NCBI GenBank assembly: GCA_032622095.1
Contig: CP136061.1
Coordinates: 19,598,991 to 19,662,990, forward strand
Direction of reading: 5' to 3'
Origin: Siphonodentalium dalli
Lineage: Eukaryota; Mollusca; Scaphopoda; Gadilida; Siphonodentaliidae
Length of the DNA: 64,000 nucleotides
This document shows positions 1-12,233 of this stretch, piece after piece; the first letter of the stretch is position 1, and the number at the start of each line of letters is the position of its first letter. Below the pieces are notes generated by a model. The model was not told the origin of the DNA, ran no database searches, and saw only the letters and a list, made by a program, of their open reading frames with translations. The position numbers and the translations under genes are program-made.

Positions 1-167
1 TAATCTAGATAGTTAAAGTGATATGAAACACTCCGGTATGGTGATCAAATATAAATGGAGAATAATCTTGTTCAAAGTAGTAATTTTTACAAATATTATA
101 TCCAAATTGACAACACACACCGTCATTCTTATCTTCTATCTATACTATATATTTTGAGAACTCCGTA

Positions 168-1620
168 TAGTCCAGGAGATATTGGTCAACCTCTGCACCC
201 CCCCCAGGACTCAACTTCACCCCACTAATTTTCTTCCTTAAGGTATCCTCTAATTTTTTTCACTTGTTAACAAGAAAAAAAAGTGGCCGCAGAGACTCCA
301 GACAAGATGGCGTCCATCATGGCGGCCATTTAAAAAAAATGCACCATGTCTCTTTGATCGCCGTTATAGTAAAGATGATGTCACATGCGGTCTTGTTTTC
401 AGCTCGATTCGTTATGCTAATATACAGCCCTTACAAATTAGCCAAAAATCCGATACCAGAATCCAATATGGCGGCCAAGATGGCCGCCGAAATGTGAAAA
501 TATGCTATTTTTCTGACATGTTACCACCTTTCGTTTGTCTCTGTGGGGAAATGTTGGCATCTTTGCGTCATATTATACATTTATCATATAGAGGAGTCAT
601 TTGCGACCACATGGGGACCATAATATACATTTATTGCGGGATATTTTTGTCCGATATCACGTTTTCCCAAATGCCGGTATAATAGGTCAAAGCCGAATCT
701 ACGTTAATAACGCGATGTAATGTTTCGAATCAATGAATGTTATTGCTATTATAACAACACCCATGCATATATATGTGCAGGAGATACTCGAGCTATGATT
801 CCTCTTATATCTGAGTTGAGGAATATTTACCCAAATCCAAGATGGCGGCCAAAATGGCCACCAGAAATAAAAAATCGCCGAAAATCGCCGATTTTAACAT
901 CAGTGAGCATTATTGTCATGAAAACACCTGCTTACTATTGTGAGTTTGGAACACTTAGGCGATGAACTTTCCTTGTACCATACCCAAATAAAAGTACCCC
1001 AAATCCAAAATGGCGCCCACAATGGCGGACAGATTTTGAAAAATCACCGAAATTCCCTCATATTCACATCATTGGGCATTATTGTCGAAACAACTCCACC
1101 CATGCTTACAGTTGAGTTGGAAATACTGAGGTGAAGTTATTACCTTACATCTCATGCAAGAAATTGTTTTCCATATCGTAGATGGCGGCCAAAATGGCGC
1201 CCGAAATTTGAAAACAAGTCTACATTCCTTTACTTTCTTACGATGGGCGTTATTGTTTCGCGATTTCTATCCACCATTACATGTTGATATGGAATAGTGA
1301 CATTAAGTATTCATTAGGGTTTGGGAATTGATACTCACAGCCAATATCGTTGCTAAATTGGCGGCTACAATTTGAAAAGAAATCGATATTTTCACATCTT
1401 AATTTCAACTTTTTGTCATAATATCGGTATGTATGGACGAAACTGTACATACACCATCTACCAGTTCAACTTGAAGGTATCAAAATGCATAACATAGCTC
1501 GTATCCTTCTGGAAAGATGAAAACCACAATTAATATCGCGATGTGGCATTTCGAAATCCATTCTCCACTTAGCGCCGATAACGGCCGTAAGCGTAGGTGC
1601 GCCGAATAGTTATATCAGAA
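168..1620. repeat. FB1 outer left arm, built of ~170-bp modules with ATGGCGGCC pairs
   Basis: Motifs of the form AAGATGGCGGCC followed by (A/C)AAATGGCC recur near 304, 467, 838, 1008, 1179 and 1350. The last four are about 170 bp apart. Each is followed by similar wording (nnnTTTGAAAA...ttcacat...attgggcattattg...). The right arm (4900-6330) repeats all of this in reverse. This explains the short open frames here; I take none of them as genes. Confidence 0.7.
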
Positions 1621-3589
1621 CAATTACCTGATAACAGATTCTGATTTGCCACGTCACGTCCATAGTTATATGGACCAGCTTCCATTTCTTTGTCTGATAA
1701 ATCTAGGTAGCCCACACCGACAAAGTATTCACCACTTCCTGGGAGTAGGGTCCCTCTAATCATAACGTTTCAAACAATTCATTTTCCGGTGTCTAGCTTA
1801 CGATTTTAAATATTTGCTCAATGTGATATTTGTGCGTCATCTTGAACTATGAAGGCATATGACCGATGAGTATACAAGCTTACAGAAGGTCATCTCTATG
1901 TATGTGTCTCATACCCCATGGGGATAACGACATGTACACCTGGCGAACCAGTTAGCTAGTCACTTCCCAATAGATGGTTCGTCAACTCACAAACTCAGCG
2001 AACGTATTGGCATATGTGGACAACTTCGACAGTGTTTCGAAGGTTGCTAGCTGTCTCATTCCCTTGGGCAGATGTCTATCTGCTAAGGAGAAGACCATAG
2101 TGTACAGACTACCACACTTCTTGACCATGATCCGAAGCAACCTGTGTGACGCCCCGCATTTGTCTCGTCGAATATCTCCCAGCAGAGAGAACCAATGCTC
2201 GCGGTGCTAGTTTATGGACATGCGCCATGATAGTGGGAATGAAATGGGCCACGGTATACACCACCCCTACACCTGGTGCATGTTTAAGATATAGAATGTC
2301 ATGCGTGTCGGTTTTATTTGGTGTGGTAAGATTGTATTTCCACATCCGTTTCGAAGCCTTTCTGATTCAACTACGTACATTTTTGTCTGGATAATACTAT
2401 GCTAGCCTCCCTCAAAACAGTCGGATGGACTGAAGGATAATGTCTTTATAGCATGAATGTATGCGTTTTTTGTTATCCTCTCTCAGTGTTAGTGTTATTA
2501 TGTTGGCGGTATTATTCAAGAAAATGTCAGGAACTGTGGTGCATTTATTTCACTATGTATTTAAAGAACAATTTACAGTCTCGATGGCAATGGCTGTGGA
2601 CATTGGGAAACGCGACCTTTATGGTCATATAGCTTTATATATATAACTTTAGAATATAGCAGTTAATGTCTCATGCAGGAAAATGTTCGCAATAGTGATG
2701 TTACCAAGAAATAACTTGGTGTACCAACGTTTGTTGAACTGAATGCAAGAGCATTTGTACTTTCTTGAACCATACCACCCAGCGTGAGTATGACATATCA
2801 AACTATCAAAGGTATCGCCTTTAAGACTATACTCCAGTCTTGGTGGGGCTTATACAGCAGTAGCCAATGGCACACGCCTGGTCCAGCTGTTTAAGAACGG
2901 CTTCCAAACGGATGGGAACATACAATCTTAGCATACAAGGAAAGCAAAGCCACACATGAGATCCTGTCTGAATCTAAAACATAACAAAATAAGGGGCGGT
3001 GCAGTCATGGTCCAATTTCATTTCCACTATCATGACACATACCCACAAACTAGCACCGTGTGTATTGTTATCATCTGCTTGGATCTGTTCGGTGAGACGA
3101 TTGCTGGACGCCAACAAACTTGTTCTTATGATCATGTTCAAGGAGTTTGGGTATATTATGCATTATGGTCTTCTACGCCTTAGCAGAAATGCATCCGTCA
3201 AATGTCGGGCTTTCAACACTCGAAGCCATATTCAGAAGTTGTCCGGGTACGTCAGTGCATTAGATGAGTATGCGAATTGATGAACCATATATTGGGAAGT
3301 AGCTGTTTGGGAAGATCACCAGGTGTACACGTTGTTATCCCCATTGGGCAACCAACGCTGACAATACGCAGATAGATCCTTCTGAAAGCTAGTATACGCA
3401 TCGACCGGATACCTTTCTAGTGTATCGCACAAGATGATGCCTATACCCCATATGTAGCATCTGAATTATACCATAAGCTATACCACGAATGAAGCTCGCT
3501 AAGAATTCCAAGCTTTCGAAACAAACACGTGAGCTGGAAACCGGCATATGTATTGTTTGAAACATTCCGATTAGTGGCACCCTTCTACA

Positions 3590-4755
3590 TAGTCCAAGTC
3601 TTCTCGTACTAAAACCGGCTAAGATATTGGGATGGAGGTGCCGGTCTTTAGTCCGAGTTCCAGGCCCATGGTCTCCGTTGACACGAGTTAATCGTTAGTG
3701 ACCCGCTCAAATAAAACCACAATTATATGAAATAAAATATCACAATTGCGACAATAAACGGATATTTTCCGCAGAAGACATGCTATTTTATCTGAAACCC
3801 ACATCAGTTGTGAATTTAAAACGGTAATTTAATGCGAAAAGAGACATTTACCTCAATGTTTACAATTTTTTAAAAGTATGCGAACTCGGTTGACCTCGCG
3901 AACTGTGTTCGGCATTTTCCGTTGAAAATATTCCGTAGATTTTGGACAACAACGCAAATTACGATGAATTCTCCATTGTAATCGTAATTATGTGTGTCAA
4001 TAAATAAAATAATAAATAGATTAATTAAACATTGGAGATATAAATGTAATACACTAAATAAATGAACCTTAAGTTTGAAAAGTCCCACTAAAACGGAAGA
4101 ACTATATTTCGAAACTGTGTGATTCGGTTCTCCGATTATTTTATCAACACAGATGTCAAATGCACATCACACGCATGGCAAGTCAGACACAAGACTTCTA
4201 ATTTGCTCCAATTTTGACAAGTTGCTTGCGAAAATTGTCAACAAAACTACCGTTCTGATCCTCCATTATGTCATTAAGTTTTTAGTGCGGGAATTGTTCT
4301 GAAAGCACATAGAAAACTGGACTTTCGGGCGATCGGTTTTCGCCATTTTTGTTCGGAAAACCCGCGCTATATATAGAAACGGAAAGTAGAATTCCCAGAA
4401 CAAACAGCGGATTATGCCGAACTTATTCGGACCACTTCGGCTTTCGGTTAAAACGTAAACAAACAGAGAAACAAATCGATGTGTGTGGCAATCAACCGGA
4501 ATATTCTATGTGTAATTTAACATTAAAGTTAGATTATTATACACCATTATGACCATAAGATGTAAGCCTTTGCGATGTATATAGCATCATGTATTGATTT
4601 GCTAGGTAAATCGAGTAAAATACACCACAAATTCCCGCCACAGATCGTGGGCGTAAGTCGTGTCATAAGAATGGTATGCAAGCGGGCTTGGACTAAAAAC
4701 AGCAAATCGCCATCCCAATATCTTAGCTGGTTTTAGTACAAGAAGACTTGGACTA
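3590..4755. mobile_element. TIR element nested in FB1, 9-bp target duplication
   Basis: A 1166-bp insertion in the right arm of FB1. The left end begins TAGTCCAAGTCTTC and the right end is its reverse complement. Similarity between the ends holds for about 46 bp (with three mismatches) and weakly to about 85 bp. The flanks are exact 9-bp repeats ccttctaca at 3581-3589 and 4756-4764. On the far side, FB1 arm homology resumes. A 9-bp duplication with TIRs is typical of Mutator-like elements, but the class is an inference. The interior has no usable ORF, so this is a non-autonomous copy. Confidence 0.75.
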
Positions 4756-7056
4756 CCTTCTACAAAGAAGTGTAGTAAACTGTTGTTGTGAGTGAGATAG
4801 ATTAATCTGACGAAGAGACGGAAACGGGTCTAGATAATGCTGAATGTGGCAATTCAGAATAAGCTCAGGTACTGTTTTTTTTATTCTTGGAAGACATAAT
4901 ATGACTATTCGTCGCACCTATATACGGTTACGGCCAGTATGAGCCCTTAGTGGAGAATGGATTTTGAAATGCCACATCGCGATTGTGGGTTTTCATCATT
5001 CCAAAAGGCTACGACTTACATTGGAACTAATATATGGCTTATAGTATGTACCGTTTCGTCTATACAAATCGATATTATGACAAAAAGTTGAAATTAGTAT
5101 GTGATAATATCGGCTTCTTTTCAATTTATGGCCGCCAGTTTGGCCGCCATATTGACTGTGAGTATCACTTGCCAAACCCTAATGAATAATTCATACATAT
5201 CAACATGTAATGGTGGGTAGAAATCGCGAAACAATAACGCCCATCCTAAGAAAGTAAAGGAATGTAGGCGTATTTTCAAATTTCGGTCGCCATTTTGGCC
5301 GCCATCTTCGATATGGAAAACAATTTCTTGCTTGAGATTTAAGGTAATTACTTCACCTCAGTATTTCCAATTCAACTGTACGCATGGATGGAGTTGTCTC
5401 GACAATAATGCCCAATGATGTGAATATGAGGGAATATCGGTGATTTTTCAAAATCTGTCCGCCATTGTGGGCGCCATTTTGGATTTGGGGTACTTTTATT
5501 TGGATATGGTACAAGGAAAGTTCTTCGCCTAGGTGTTCCCAACTCACAATAGTAAGCAGGTGTGGAGTTTTCATGACAATAATGCTCACTGATGTTAAAA
5601 TCGGCGATTTTCGGCGATTTTTTATTTCTGGTGGCCATTTTGGCCGCCATCTTGGATTTGGGTAAATATTCCTCAACTCAGGTATAAGAGGAATCATAGC
5701 TCGAGTATCTCCTGCGCATATATATGCATGGTGTTGTTATAATAGCAATAACATTCATTGATTCGAAACATTACATCGCATTATTAACGTAGATTCGGCT
5801 TTGACCTATTATACCGGCATTTGTGAAAACGTGATATCGGACAAAAATATCCCGCAATAAATGCATATTATGGTCCCCATGTGGTCGAAAATGACTCCTC
5901 TATATGATAAATGTATAACATGACGCAAAGATGCCAACATTTTCCCACAGAGACAAACGAAAGGTGGTAACATGTCAGAAAAATAGCATATTTTGACATT
6001 TCGGCGGCCATATTGGCTGCCATATTGGATTCTGGTGTCGAATTTTTGGCTAATTTGTAAGGGCTGTATATTAGCATAACGAATCGAGCTGAAAACAAGA
6101 CCGCATGTGACATCATCTTTACTATCACGGCGATCAAAGAGACATGGTGCATTTAAAAAAAATGGCCGCCATGATGGACGCCATCTTGTCTGGAGTCTCT
6201 GCGGCCACTTTTTTTTCTTGTTAACAAGTGAAAAAAATTAGAGGATACCTTAAGGAAGAAAATTAGTGGGGTGAAGTTGAGTCCTGGGGGGGGGGGGGGG
6301 TGCAGAGGTTGACCAATATCTCCTGGACTAGTATATGTGTACTTCATAGAATCCAAAACGCGTGTAAAGATTGAGCTCAAACTTCCTATGTAAGTGTCAA
6401 ATCCCACGGACACGACCGTGGTCGCCGTTTAGAGAAGCTATGAGCACCCTTTATCCACTCCCAAATCACCACAAAGGCACGGCGGGGGGGTTAAGGCAAT
6501 AACGCTCTTTATATATACCTTATACGGAGGTTTTAACAATTAACGCTCTTTATTGCAATGGACGTGGCTAAACGATACCCCATGCGTCCGATGCGGATTC
6601 CAATGGACGTGGCTAAACGACTGACCCCATGCGTCCGAAATACGGATGCGGACGAAATGCAACTAAAAAGGCAGAATTGATCTAAGAGCTCGAAATATTA
6701 TGCAGAGGGATTTCACGACGGGATTAATTGACTGTCCGCTCTGAAGTTTAGGACGGGGAGTACGGGTACCATGAATTAACTCATTGAAAAACAAAGAATG
6801 CGTTATCTCGCAAACGGTTGGAGCTATCGACTTGAAATTTGCTATGTGAATGTATCTTGCCCCGGATACAAATTTTATCGGGTCGCCGAGCCCGTGCGAC
6901 GCCAGCTTCGCGCATGCGCAGACCAGATCTCGGAAACGGGTGGAGCTACCGAGTACATTTTTTTCTTATTGAAACGCGTGGAGCTAAAAAATATATAAAA
7001 TATATTAAAAAATGTCATGTTTCGGACAAGCCGCCGGTGGCGGGCTAACCTGCTAG

Positions 7057-8257
7057 TACTATATATTTTGAGACTTCGTATATGTGTGTGTGTGTGTGTA
7101 CTTCATAGAATCCAAAACGCGTGTACAGATTGAGCTCAAACTTCCTTTGTAAGTGTCAAATCACACCGACACGACCGTGGTCGCAGTTTAGAAAAGCTCA
7201 GAGCACCCGTTCTCCAATCTCAAATCACCGCAAAGGCACGGCGTGGGTTAATCAAGTGAATATTTAATGAGCGTTTGTTTTTGACGCATCTCTATAAAGA
7301 GCGTCTGTTTGCCATTCAACGCTATTTGCATCTGCAGAGAGATATACGGAACATACATTAAATTTAAAAAACATTTGTTTCTGACCATCCCTGCGAGCAC
7401 GGATGGCGCGCTTTGTTTTTACAGTATATAGTTATATACCGAAATCATCCCAGATAATCACGAATATAGCATCAGATTTCTCCCCAGATATACCGTTATA
7501 AAAAGATACTGGAATCTGCCAATCTACGGGAAATTCCAGGGAATGCCGATTGAGCTCAAACTTGCTACCCACGGGAAGTGTCATATATATGAGTGTGTCC
7601 TTTATAGACTCGAACCGATTGAGCTCAAACTTGCTAAATAAGAAAATAGCCCCCAAGCCGTAAATATCAACAACAACGATATTGCTACCTACGGGGAGCA
7701 ACGTTATTAGCATCTGCAGAATTATGCAGAGAGAAAATGCTTTCCTATTTTTAGAACGCAACACATGTTTACGTCGCGTTGGTGATTGAGGTTCACAACG
7801 GGGTTAATTGACTGTCCGCTCTTTGCGACGATGAGGTTCACGGCGGGGACTATTGACCAACACTCACAATTTCGTCTTTTGCATCAGATACCAACACCTC
7901 GACCGATCGGGACGAAACTTGGTACGTGAGTGTAGTTTGACCAGGTGGTCGTCGCTGTCGTATTGACGAGCCCGTGCGACGCCCGTGCAGCGCATGCGCA
8001 GACGAGATATCGGAAACGGGTGGAGCTATCGACTTGAAATTTGGTATGTGAATGTATCTTGCGCCGGGTACAAATTTTATCGGGTCGCCGAGCACATGCG
8101 ACGCCCGTGCAGCGCATGCGCAGACCAGATCTCGGAAACGGGTGGAGCTACCGGGTACAAATTTTTCTTATTGAAACGCGTGGAGCTAAAAATTTAAAAA
8201 AAATTTAAAAAAAATGTCATGTTTCGGACAAGCCGCCGGTGGCGGGCTAACCTGCTA
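7057..8257 (+). mobile_element. Helitron-like element, copy 2, tandem with copy 1
   Basis: It starts directly at the CTAG end of copy 1 with the same AT-rich 5' sequence and ends with the same hairpin and CTAG at 8254-8257. It shares with 6331-7056 the stretch around cttcatagaatccaaaacgc. Two units of the CGGAAACGGGTGGAGCTA module lie at about 7985-8170. A (TG)n run sits at about 7082-7099. The element is non-coding and lies in gene A territory downstream of exon 3. Confidence 0.68.
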
Positions 8258-8600
8258 GTATATTAAATAAATGGCGGAGTCGTTTCGTTAGTTTATCGCC
8301 GATAAATGCATCCCGAGTCGAGTGGTAAATATTTGAGCGTAGTTCAGGCGAAGTTTTCTATGGAGTGGTCGATTTGCTTCAGATTTTCGGTGATGTTAGT
8401 AGAATGGCACATTCCTCCAGTTGGCATAGCGCATTGATACTATATCTGATGAGTTTCACGCATCCGAACAAATGCATAATATGTCTTTAAATATTTTAGT
8501 CTGAACATGAACAGCCTGATTCGGCAATCCACGTTATACCTTCTACGTAATAGTCAATAGAGACATTAATATTTAATATTTAAATGGAAACAAACCGTAC
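8258..8600. other. Intronic DNA downstream of gene A exon 3
   Basis: Apparently single-copy AT-rich DNA between the Helitron pair and exon 3. The splice donor of exon 3 (GTACGG on the minus strand) lies at 8600-8595. I see no other feature. Confidence 0.4.
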
Positions 8601-8768
8601 TTGGACCGGATAATCTTTTGGATATTCGGTGAAGGTTTTCAGATCTCTGTTGATGGTATCTCTGTCCTTCTCGATGTCCCTCTTTACGAAGACATTTTCA
8701 GACATGTACCACATCCACCCTATGAACGGTATATATTTCAGAATATCCTTTGTGTAATGCCTGGCGCC
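8601..8768 (-). CDS. AGPAT: Gene A coding exon 3, AGPAT-like (partial)
   Basis: A 168-nt exon of 56 codons, in phase 0 at both ends. It is bounded by an acceptor (ttctag at 8769-8774) and a donor (GTACGG from 8600 down). Its product includes KYIPFIGWMWYMSENVF, a close match to the well-conserved segment of AGPAT3/4 enzymes (consensus YVP-IGW-WYF-E-VF). Next comes a KRDIEKDRDTI stretch equivalent to the family's KRKWEEDRDTV. In the family this segment follows the NHX4D box and precedes the EGTR box. A second possible donor six bases earlier (GTCCAA) fits the splice consensus less well. These are residues 119-174 of the deduced protein. Confidence 0.85.
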
Positions 8769-8843
8769 CTAGAAATATAGTAAAACAGCCAGCTAATTGC
8801 ATAGGGTCTGCCTATTGCATCACATGGAATATCATGTTTATTA

Positions 8844-9510
8844 TATGGGAGGCCAAATTCACATTTAATAGCTAATTACGCTTAAAGGCACGGGCGGCGT
8901 TCGTTGCAGAAATATTCATATTTGTTCAAGTCGCCATCAACAGAAGGAATATTATATAATATATAACCGCTCTTTATTATTTCCTTATCAGGAAAACAGT
9001 AACAAACAAAGCTCTTTATGTTTACCATATCCGGATCTAAACAAAAGCCAGGAAACGTAACGTTTTTTGCTTTTGTTTACATAACAAAGGGGAAAAAATT
9101 ACAATAACATACTGTTTATGCCATATTTCTGATTGGTATAAGAACAAAGTCTGTCTATATTTTACTACTCTTTCTGTTTATGGCGGTTTTTGACGGAGGT
9201 GAATATTTTAACAGCATACCCACCGCCAACGCCGCCCATATCTTTAAGCGTAATTGCCTCACTCACAACTCCATTATACTTAAGCATAATGCATTATGTT
9301 TAAGCGTAACGCATTTATGCTTAAGCGTAATCTGTTTTGATAGCCTTACTACCTTACATATAATAGTATCATCTAAGGTAAATTAATGTCAAAAGTTACT
9401 AGCATCAGTAATTGGCTGCATCCATTTCACATCCAGGGGAGTTTTGAGATATGGAATTTTAATAACGCTTAAGCGTAATTGCCTATTAAATGTGAATTTG
9501 GCCTCCCATA
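8844..9510. mobile_element. MITE with ~45-bp TIRs, TA-flanked, composite
   Basis: Inverted ends TATGGGAGGCCAAATTCACA (8844) and its reverse complement (ending 9510) continue through attacgctta/taagcgtaat. TA borders both ends. Inside, 8881-9243 is itself palindromic (ggcacgggcggcgttcg ... aacgccgccc) and has an inverted relative at 46797-47319. Extra copies of the aagcgtaa word cluster at 9235-9330. It lies in intron 2 of gene A and is non-coding. Confidence 0.6.
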
Positions 9511-10403
9511 TTATTAAATATAGGTCACGCTGCACGAAAAGTCAAATAGAGAAAAATCAGAACATTTTCTTTTTTATTGTCGCAGATATTTGGTTGAAAG
9601 AGATAGGTGTTTTGGGGGATTAATAACAAGACCAGGAGTAAAAACCTTGCTACATGGAAGCCACAAGCTATCATTAGAAGAGAATATAGATTTATTTATG
9701 AGGGTCCAAAAATTCATAATTTTATCTAAACGATTTCCAAATTGAACTTTTCCTAAGTCGCTAACTTTATAAATAAACTTTATAAATAAATAAAACATTC
9801 TGCCTCTATGAAACAACGTGAACGTGTGAAAACTAGACATCGAAGTAACCAATTATACAGTATAACTTAGAAAAGTGGAAAAATATCATATATTTCAGTA
9901 TACATGTATTATATTTTACTCGTAATACTATAAGACACAACTCTCTTGTCGTTTTGATTTCGAAACTTGAACTTTGAGCTACGAGTATTAGAAATTGATG
10001 GGGTGAGGTCTGGGGTCAGGTCACATACATGTAGCAATTCCGGTCATCTGATGCATGGACTGCCCAGCAGTGACTCATGATGAGTTACTGTTTGACAGTC
10101 TATACCCCAGATGGCTGACAAAGCCAATAAGATAGAAACATTGAACACGAAAGCAAAATCTAACTGGAAAAAGAACATTATGAATAATCAATAAAGACAC
10201 CACCTGTGAATGCTAAAGATGGGGACATGGCTGATATAAGCATCATGCTTTCTGCCAAATCCCATTCTCTAATAAAATTGTCTTTATGTTATATTTGTAC
10301 CATTAGCTTGTTAATTCATGTGCATGATTTAGAGAATAAAATATGTTTACACTAACAGTCAACTAGAATAAGACGAATAAAATAAAGCAATTGTCACAAA
10401 CCA
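9511..10403. other. Intron 2 DNA, no recognised feature
   Basis: AT-rich sequence. A 92-codon open frame on the minus strand (9852-9574) has no family resemblance I can name and no splice context; I do not call it a gene. Confidence 0.35.
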
Positions 10404-10666
10404 ATAATCACTATACTATACATAAGTAATCACTATACTATAAATCAGTAATCACTATACTATAAATCAGTAATCACTATACTATAAATCAGTAATCACT
10501 ATACTATAAATCAGTAATCACTATACTATAAATCAGTAATCACTATACTATAAATCAGTAATCACTATACTATAAATCAGTAATCACTATACTATAAATC
10601 AGTAATCACTATACTATAAATCAGTAATCACTATACTATAAATCAGTAATCACTATACTATAAATA
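10404..10666. repeat. 22-bp tandem repeat, about 12 copies
   Basis: The unit is TAATCACTATACTATAAATCAG (written as 20 bases TAATCACTATACTATAAATC plus AG). It is almost invariant apart from the first and last units. There are no spacers, so it is a minisatellite. It lies in intron 2 of gene A. Confidence 0.95.
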
Positions 10667-10716
10667 AGAGCATCTCTATGGCATAGCAAACTACGCCCGT
10701 GGTAATTCCAACAAAG

Positions 10717-11005
10717 GGCCATAAATCTGGTTCAAATTTGCGGGCGGTACCCAAATTCGAACTTGACCTGTATATTTTGGGCTAGTAGACTCACATACCA
10801 AATTTCATTCCATTCAGTTCAGGCTTACTAAAGTTATCCGGAATAAAAAAAGTGAAAATTGAGTGAAAATTCCAACAAAAAGCTCTGGTGAAAATTGACA
10901 ACCGAAACCAGAACTCGAACTTAACCTGTAACGGACTGACGGGCGGACAGACGGACGGACCAATATCATAATACGTCCCGGTTTTAAAACTGGCGTATGA
11001 TATTG
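10717..11005. repeat. Dispersed repeat with GGGCCATAA start and GACGGACGGAC run
   Basis: It contains gggccataaatctggttcaa, a mid-part 'cacataccaaatttcattcc', and a gacggacggacc run before a short inverted end. The same layout recurs at 26557-27176 and 56855-57243. It looks like a dispersed non-autonomous element; the class is not clear. Confidence 0.6.
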
Positions 11006-11102
11006 TCTTGACTTTCTCAACCATTAGTAAGAAATTATTTGTTATGTAAGAATGTAGTTCTGGGTAATCCACAGTTTTTTGGTAATTTGTATTAATTGTT
11101 AA

Positions 11103-11520
11103 AGGCCCACTTAATTTTCGAAACCCCAGATCACATTATATAAAATATATGCCATATTATATACTATTTCTAAGAGGAAGCTCCAAAACATTGTATTATC
11201 AACTTATCCGGTGTAATAAACTGTGAACATGTTGTTTTGTTGAGGTACCGACGTGTTTTGTGCTTATGTATTCATCTGGATTGACACGCAAAGCCTATTA
11301 TTTTCAATGTAAGGAGAATAACACTATATATTAGTTTAAATTCAGTTGCATTCTGGGAGCGACACGGGGGAAATGTTTCTATGATTCAGTTATTTTCTAT
11401 TACTCTATGGACACCTTCTGAGACACAGACGTTCCACATGGTGATGAATTACAGTATATTAATCATATTTTATGTTATTAAAGATTGTTATTAAAACCGT
11501 ATATCAAGGCACTATATAAA
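11103..11520. mobile_element. TTAA-flanked MITE, right end altered
   Basis: TTAA at 11099-11102 is followed by AGGCCCACTTAATTTTCG. The body (gatcacattatataaaatat ... gctccaaaacatt ... gttattaaaaccgta) matches the element at 57651-60679, which keeps both ends. This copy preserves the unoccupied version of the site where the 57687-60430 Helitron inserted. Its right terminus has diverged or been lost. Confidence 0.65.
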
Positions 11521-11624
11521 CAATTAAATGTGCCATTAATACGCCGAACACAGCATTCCTGTCTCACATACATGGTTTCTCCCATCAGTTATAAAAATAT
11601 GTAAGGGAATAGTCTTTTATTCAT

Positions 11625-12233
11625 CAGGGGCCTGTACTATAGATTTACAATTGCCGTGTTTGAACACGTGTACAAGGTTATGTGGGGCACACATAAGGTG
11701 TCGATTACCATAGACCTCCACTCTTATTCTTACAGTGAAAAGGCGACTGCTTGCAACGCATCGTTTACATGCATGGTGACCAATAAAATAATAGGTTTAC
11801 CACATGTGACTTGATTGACCAATGAACAAAAATATTCCTCGGAGACACTCATTGATATGTTATCGCTAGTGCATGGGTAATCCGCGTTCAATTGTATTAG
11901 TGGTAATCGGTATCCTTTAAATAATCGCTCAGTGAGTACGCCGCAACCGTTCGTGCATTGTGTTATATGTCATCAATGGTTATCGTCTGTTCCAACAATT
12001 CAAGTTTTATGATGTATTTCAATTTCTAGTTGGGTTGTCATGCAAAATCATGGAGTATTATATTGAATACCATTCTGATAAAAACCCAATCACCCATCGG
12101 TAATGAGCACACGGGTATAATCTACTCTATTACAATACAGTGGTCTATTGCACTTCACGCCTCCTGTGTACCCCCCATAACCTTGTACACCTGTTCAAAC
12201 ACGGCAATTGTAAATCTATAATACAGGCCCCTG
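11625..12233. mobile_element. hAT-like MITE with CAGGGGCC ends
   Basis: The ends are CAGGGGCCTGTACTATAGAT and its near-perfect reverse complement, with the inverted match running about 75 bp to GGTTATGTGGGG. The CAGGGG start is common in hAT elements. I could not find the expected 8-bp target duplication (left ttattcat, right gagggatt), so either the borders or the class may be wrong. No ORF of note. Confidence 0.6.

Larger units (their letters stand above)
168..6330. mobile_element. Giant palindromic (foldback-like) DNA element FB1
   Basis: Both ends carry the same inverted sequence: TAGTCCAGGAGATATTGGTC at 168-187 and its reverse complement ending at 6330, continuing into matching poly-C/poly-G runs. 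The flanks repeat GTA (165-167 and 6331-6333). Removing the element and one GTA restores ...ccgtatatgtg..., which matches the intact sister Helitron copy near 7070. The arms pair almost along their whole length: 168-1620 with 4900-6330, 1745-1800 with 3525-3580, 1915-1980 with 3270-3345, 2200-2260 with 3003-3057, and 2335-2375 with 2896-2935. Only about 2376-2895 is left as a loop. There is no convincing coding sequence. Superfamily is unknown: the 3-bp duplication and TAGT ends do not clearly match a named group. Confidence 0.82.
139..7056 (+). mobile_element. Helitron-like element, copy 1, split by giant palindrome FB1
   Basis: The element opens with TC at 139-140 after an A, followed by an AT-rich start (actatatattttgag). 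It closes with CTAG at 7053-7056 before a T. A GC-rich hairpin (gccgccggtggcgggct) lies just upstream of the CTAG. These are the terminal signs of Helitrons: 5' TC, 3' hairpin plus CTRR, insertion between A and T. Only 139-167 and 6331-7056 belong to this copy; 168-6330 is an inserted element. No Rep/helicase ORF is present, so it is non-autonomous. Near the 3' end lies one unit of a module rich in CGGAAACGGGTGGAGCTA that is tandemly repeated in the related copies at 7057-8257 and 34676-36935. Confidence 0.72.

Noticed and set aside
264-1134. Several 60-90-codon frames in the FB1 arm
   Set aside because: Mirrored in the other arm, built from ~170-bp repeats, with no recognisable protein family.
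10404-10666. CRISPR-like regular direct repeats
   Set aside because: The 22-bp units are adjacent with no unique spacers, in an intron-bearing eukaryotic gene.
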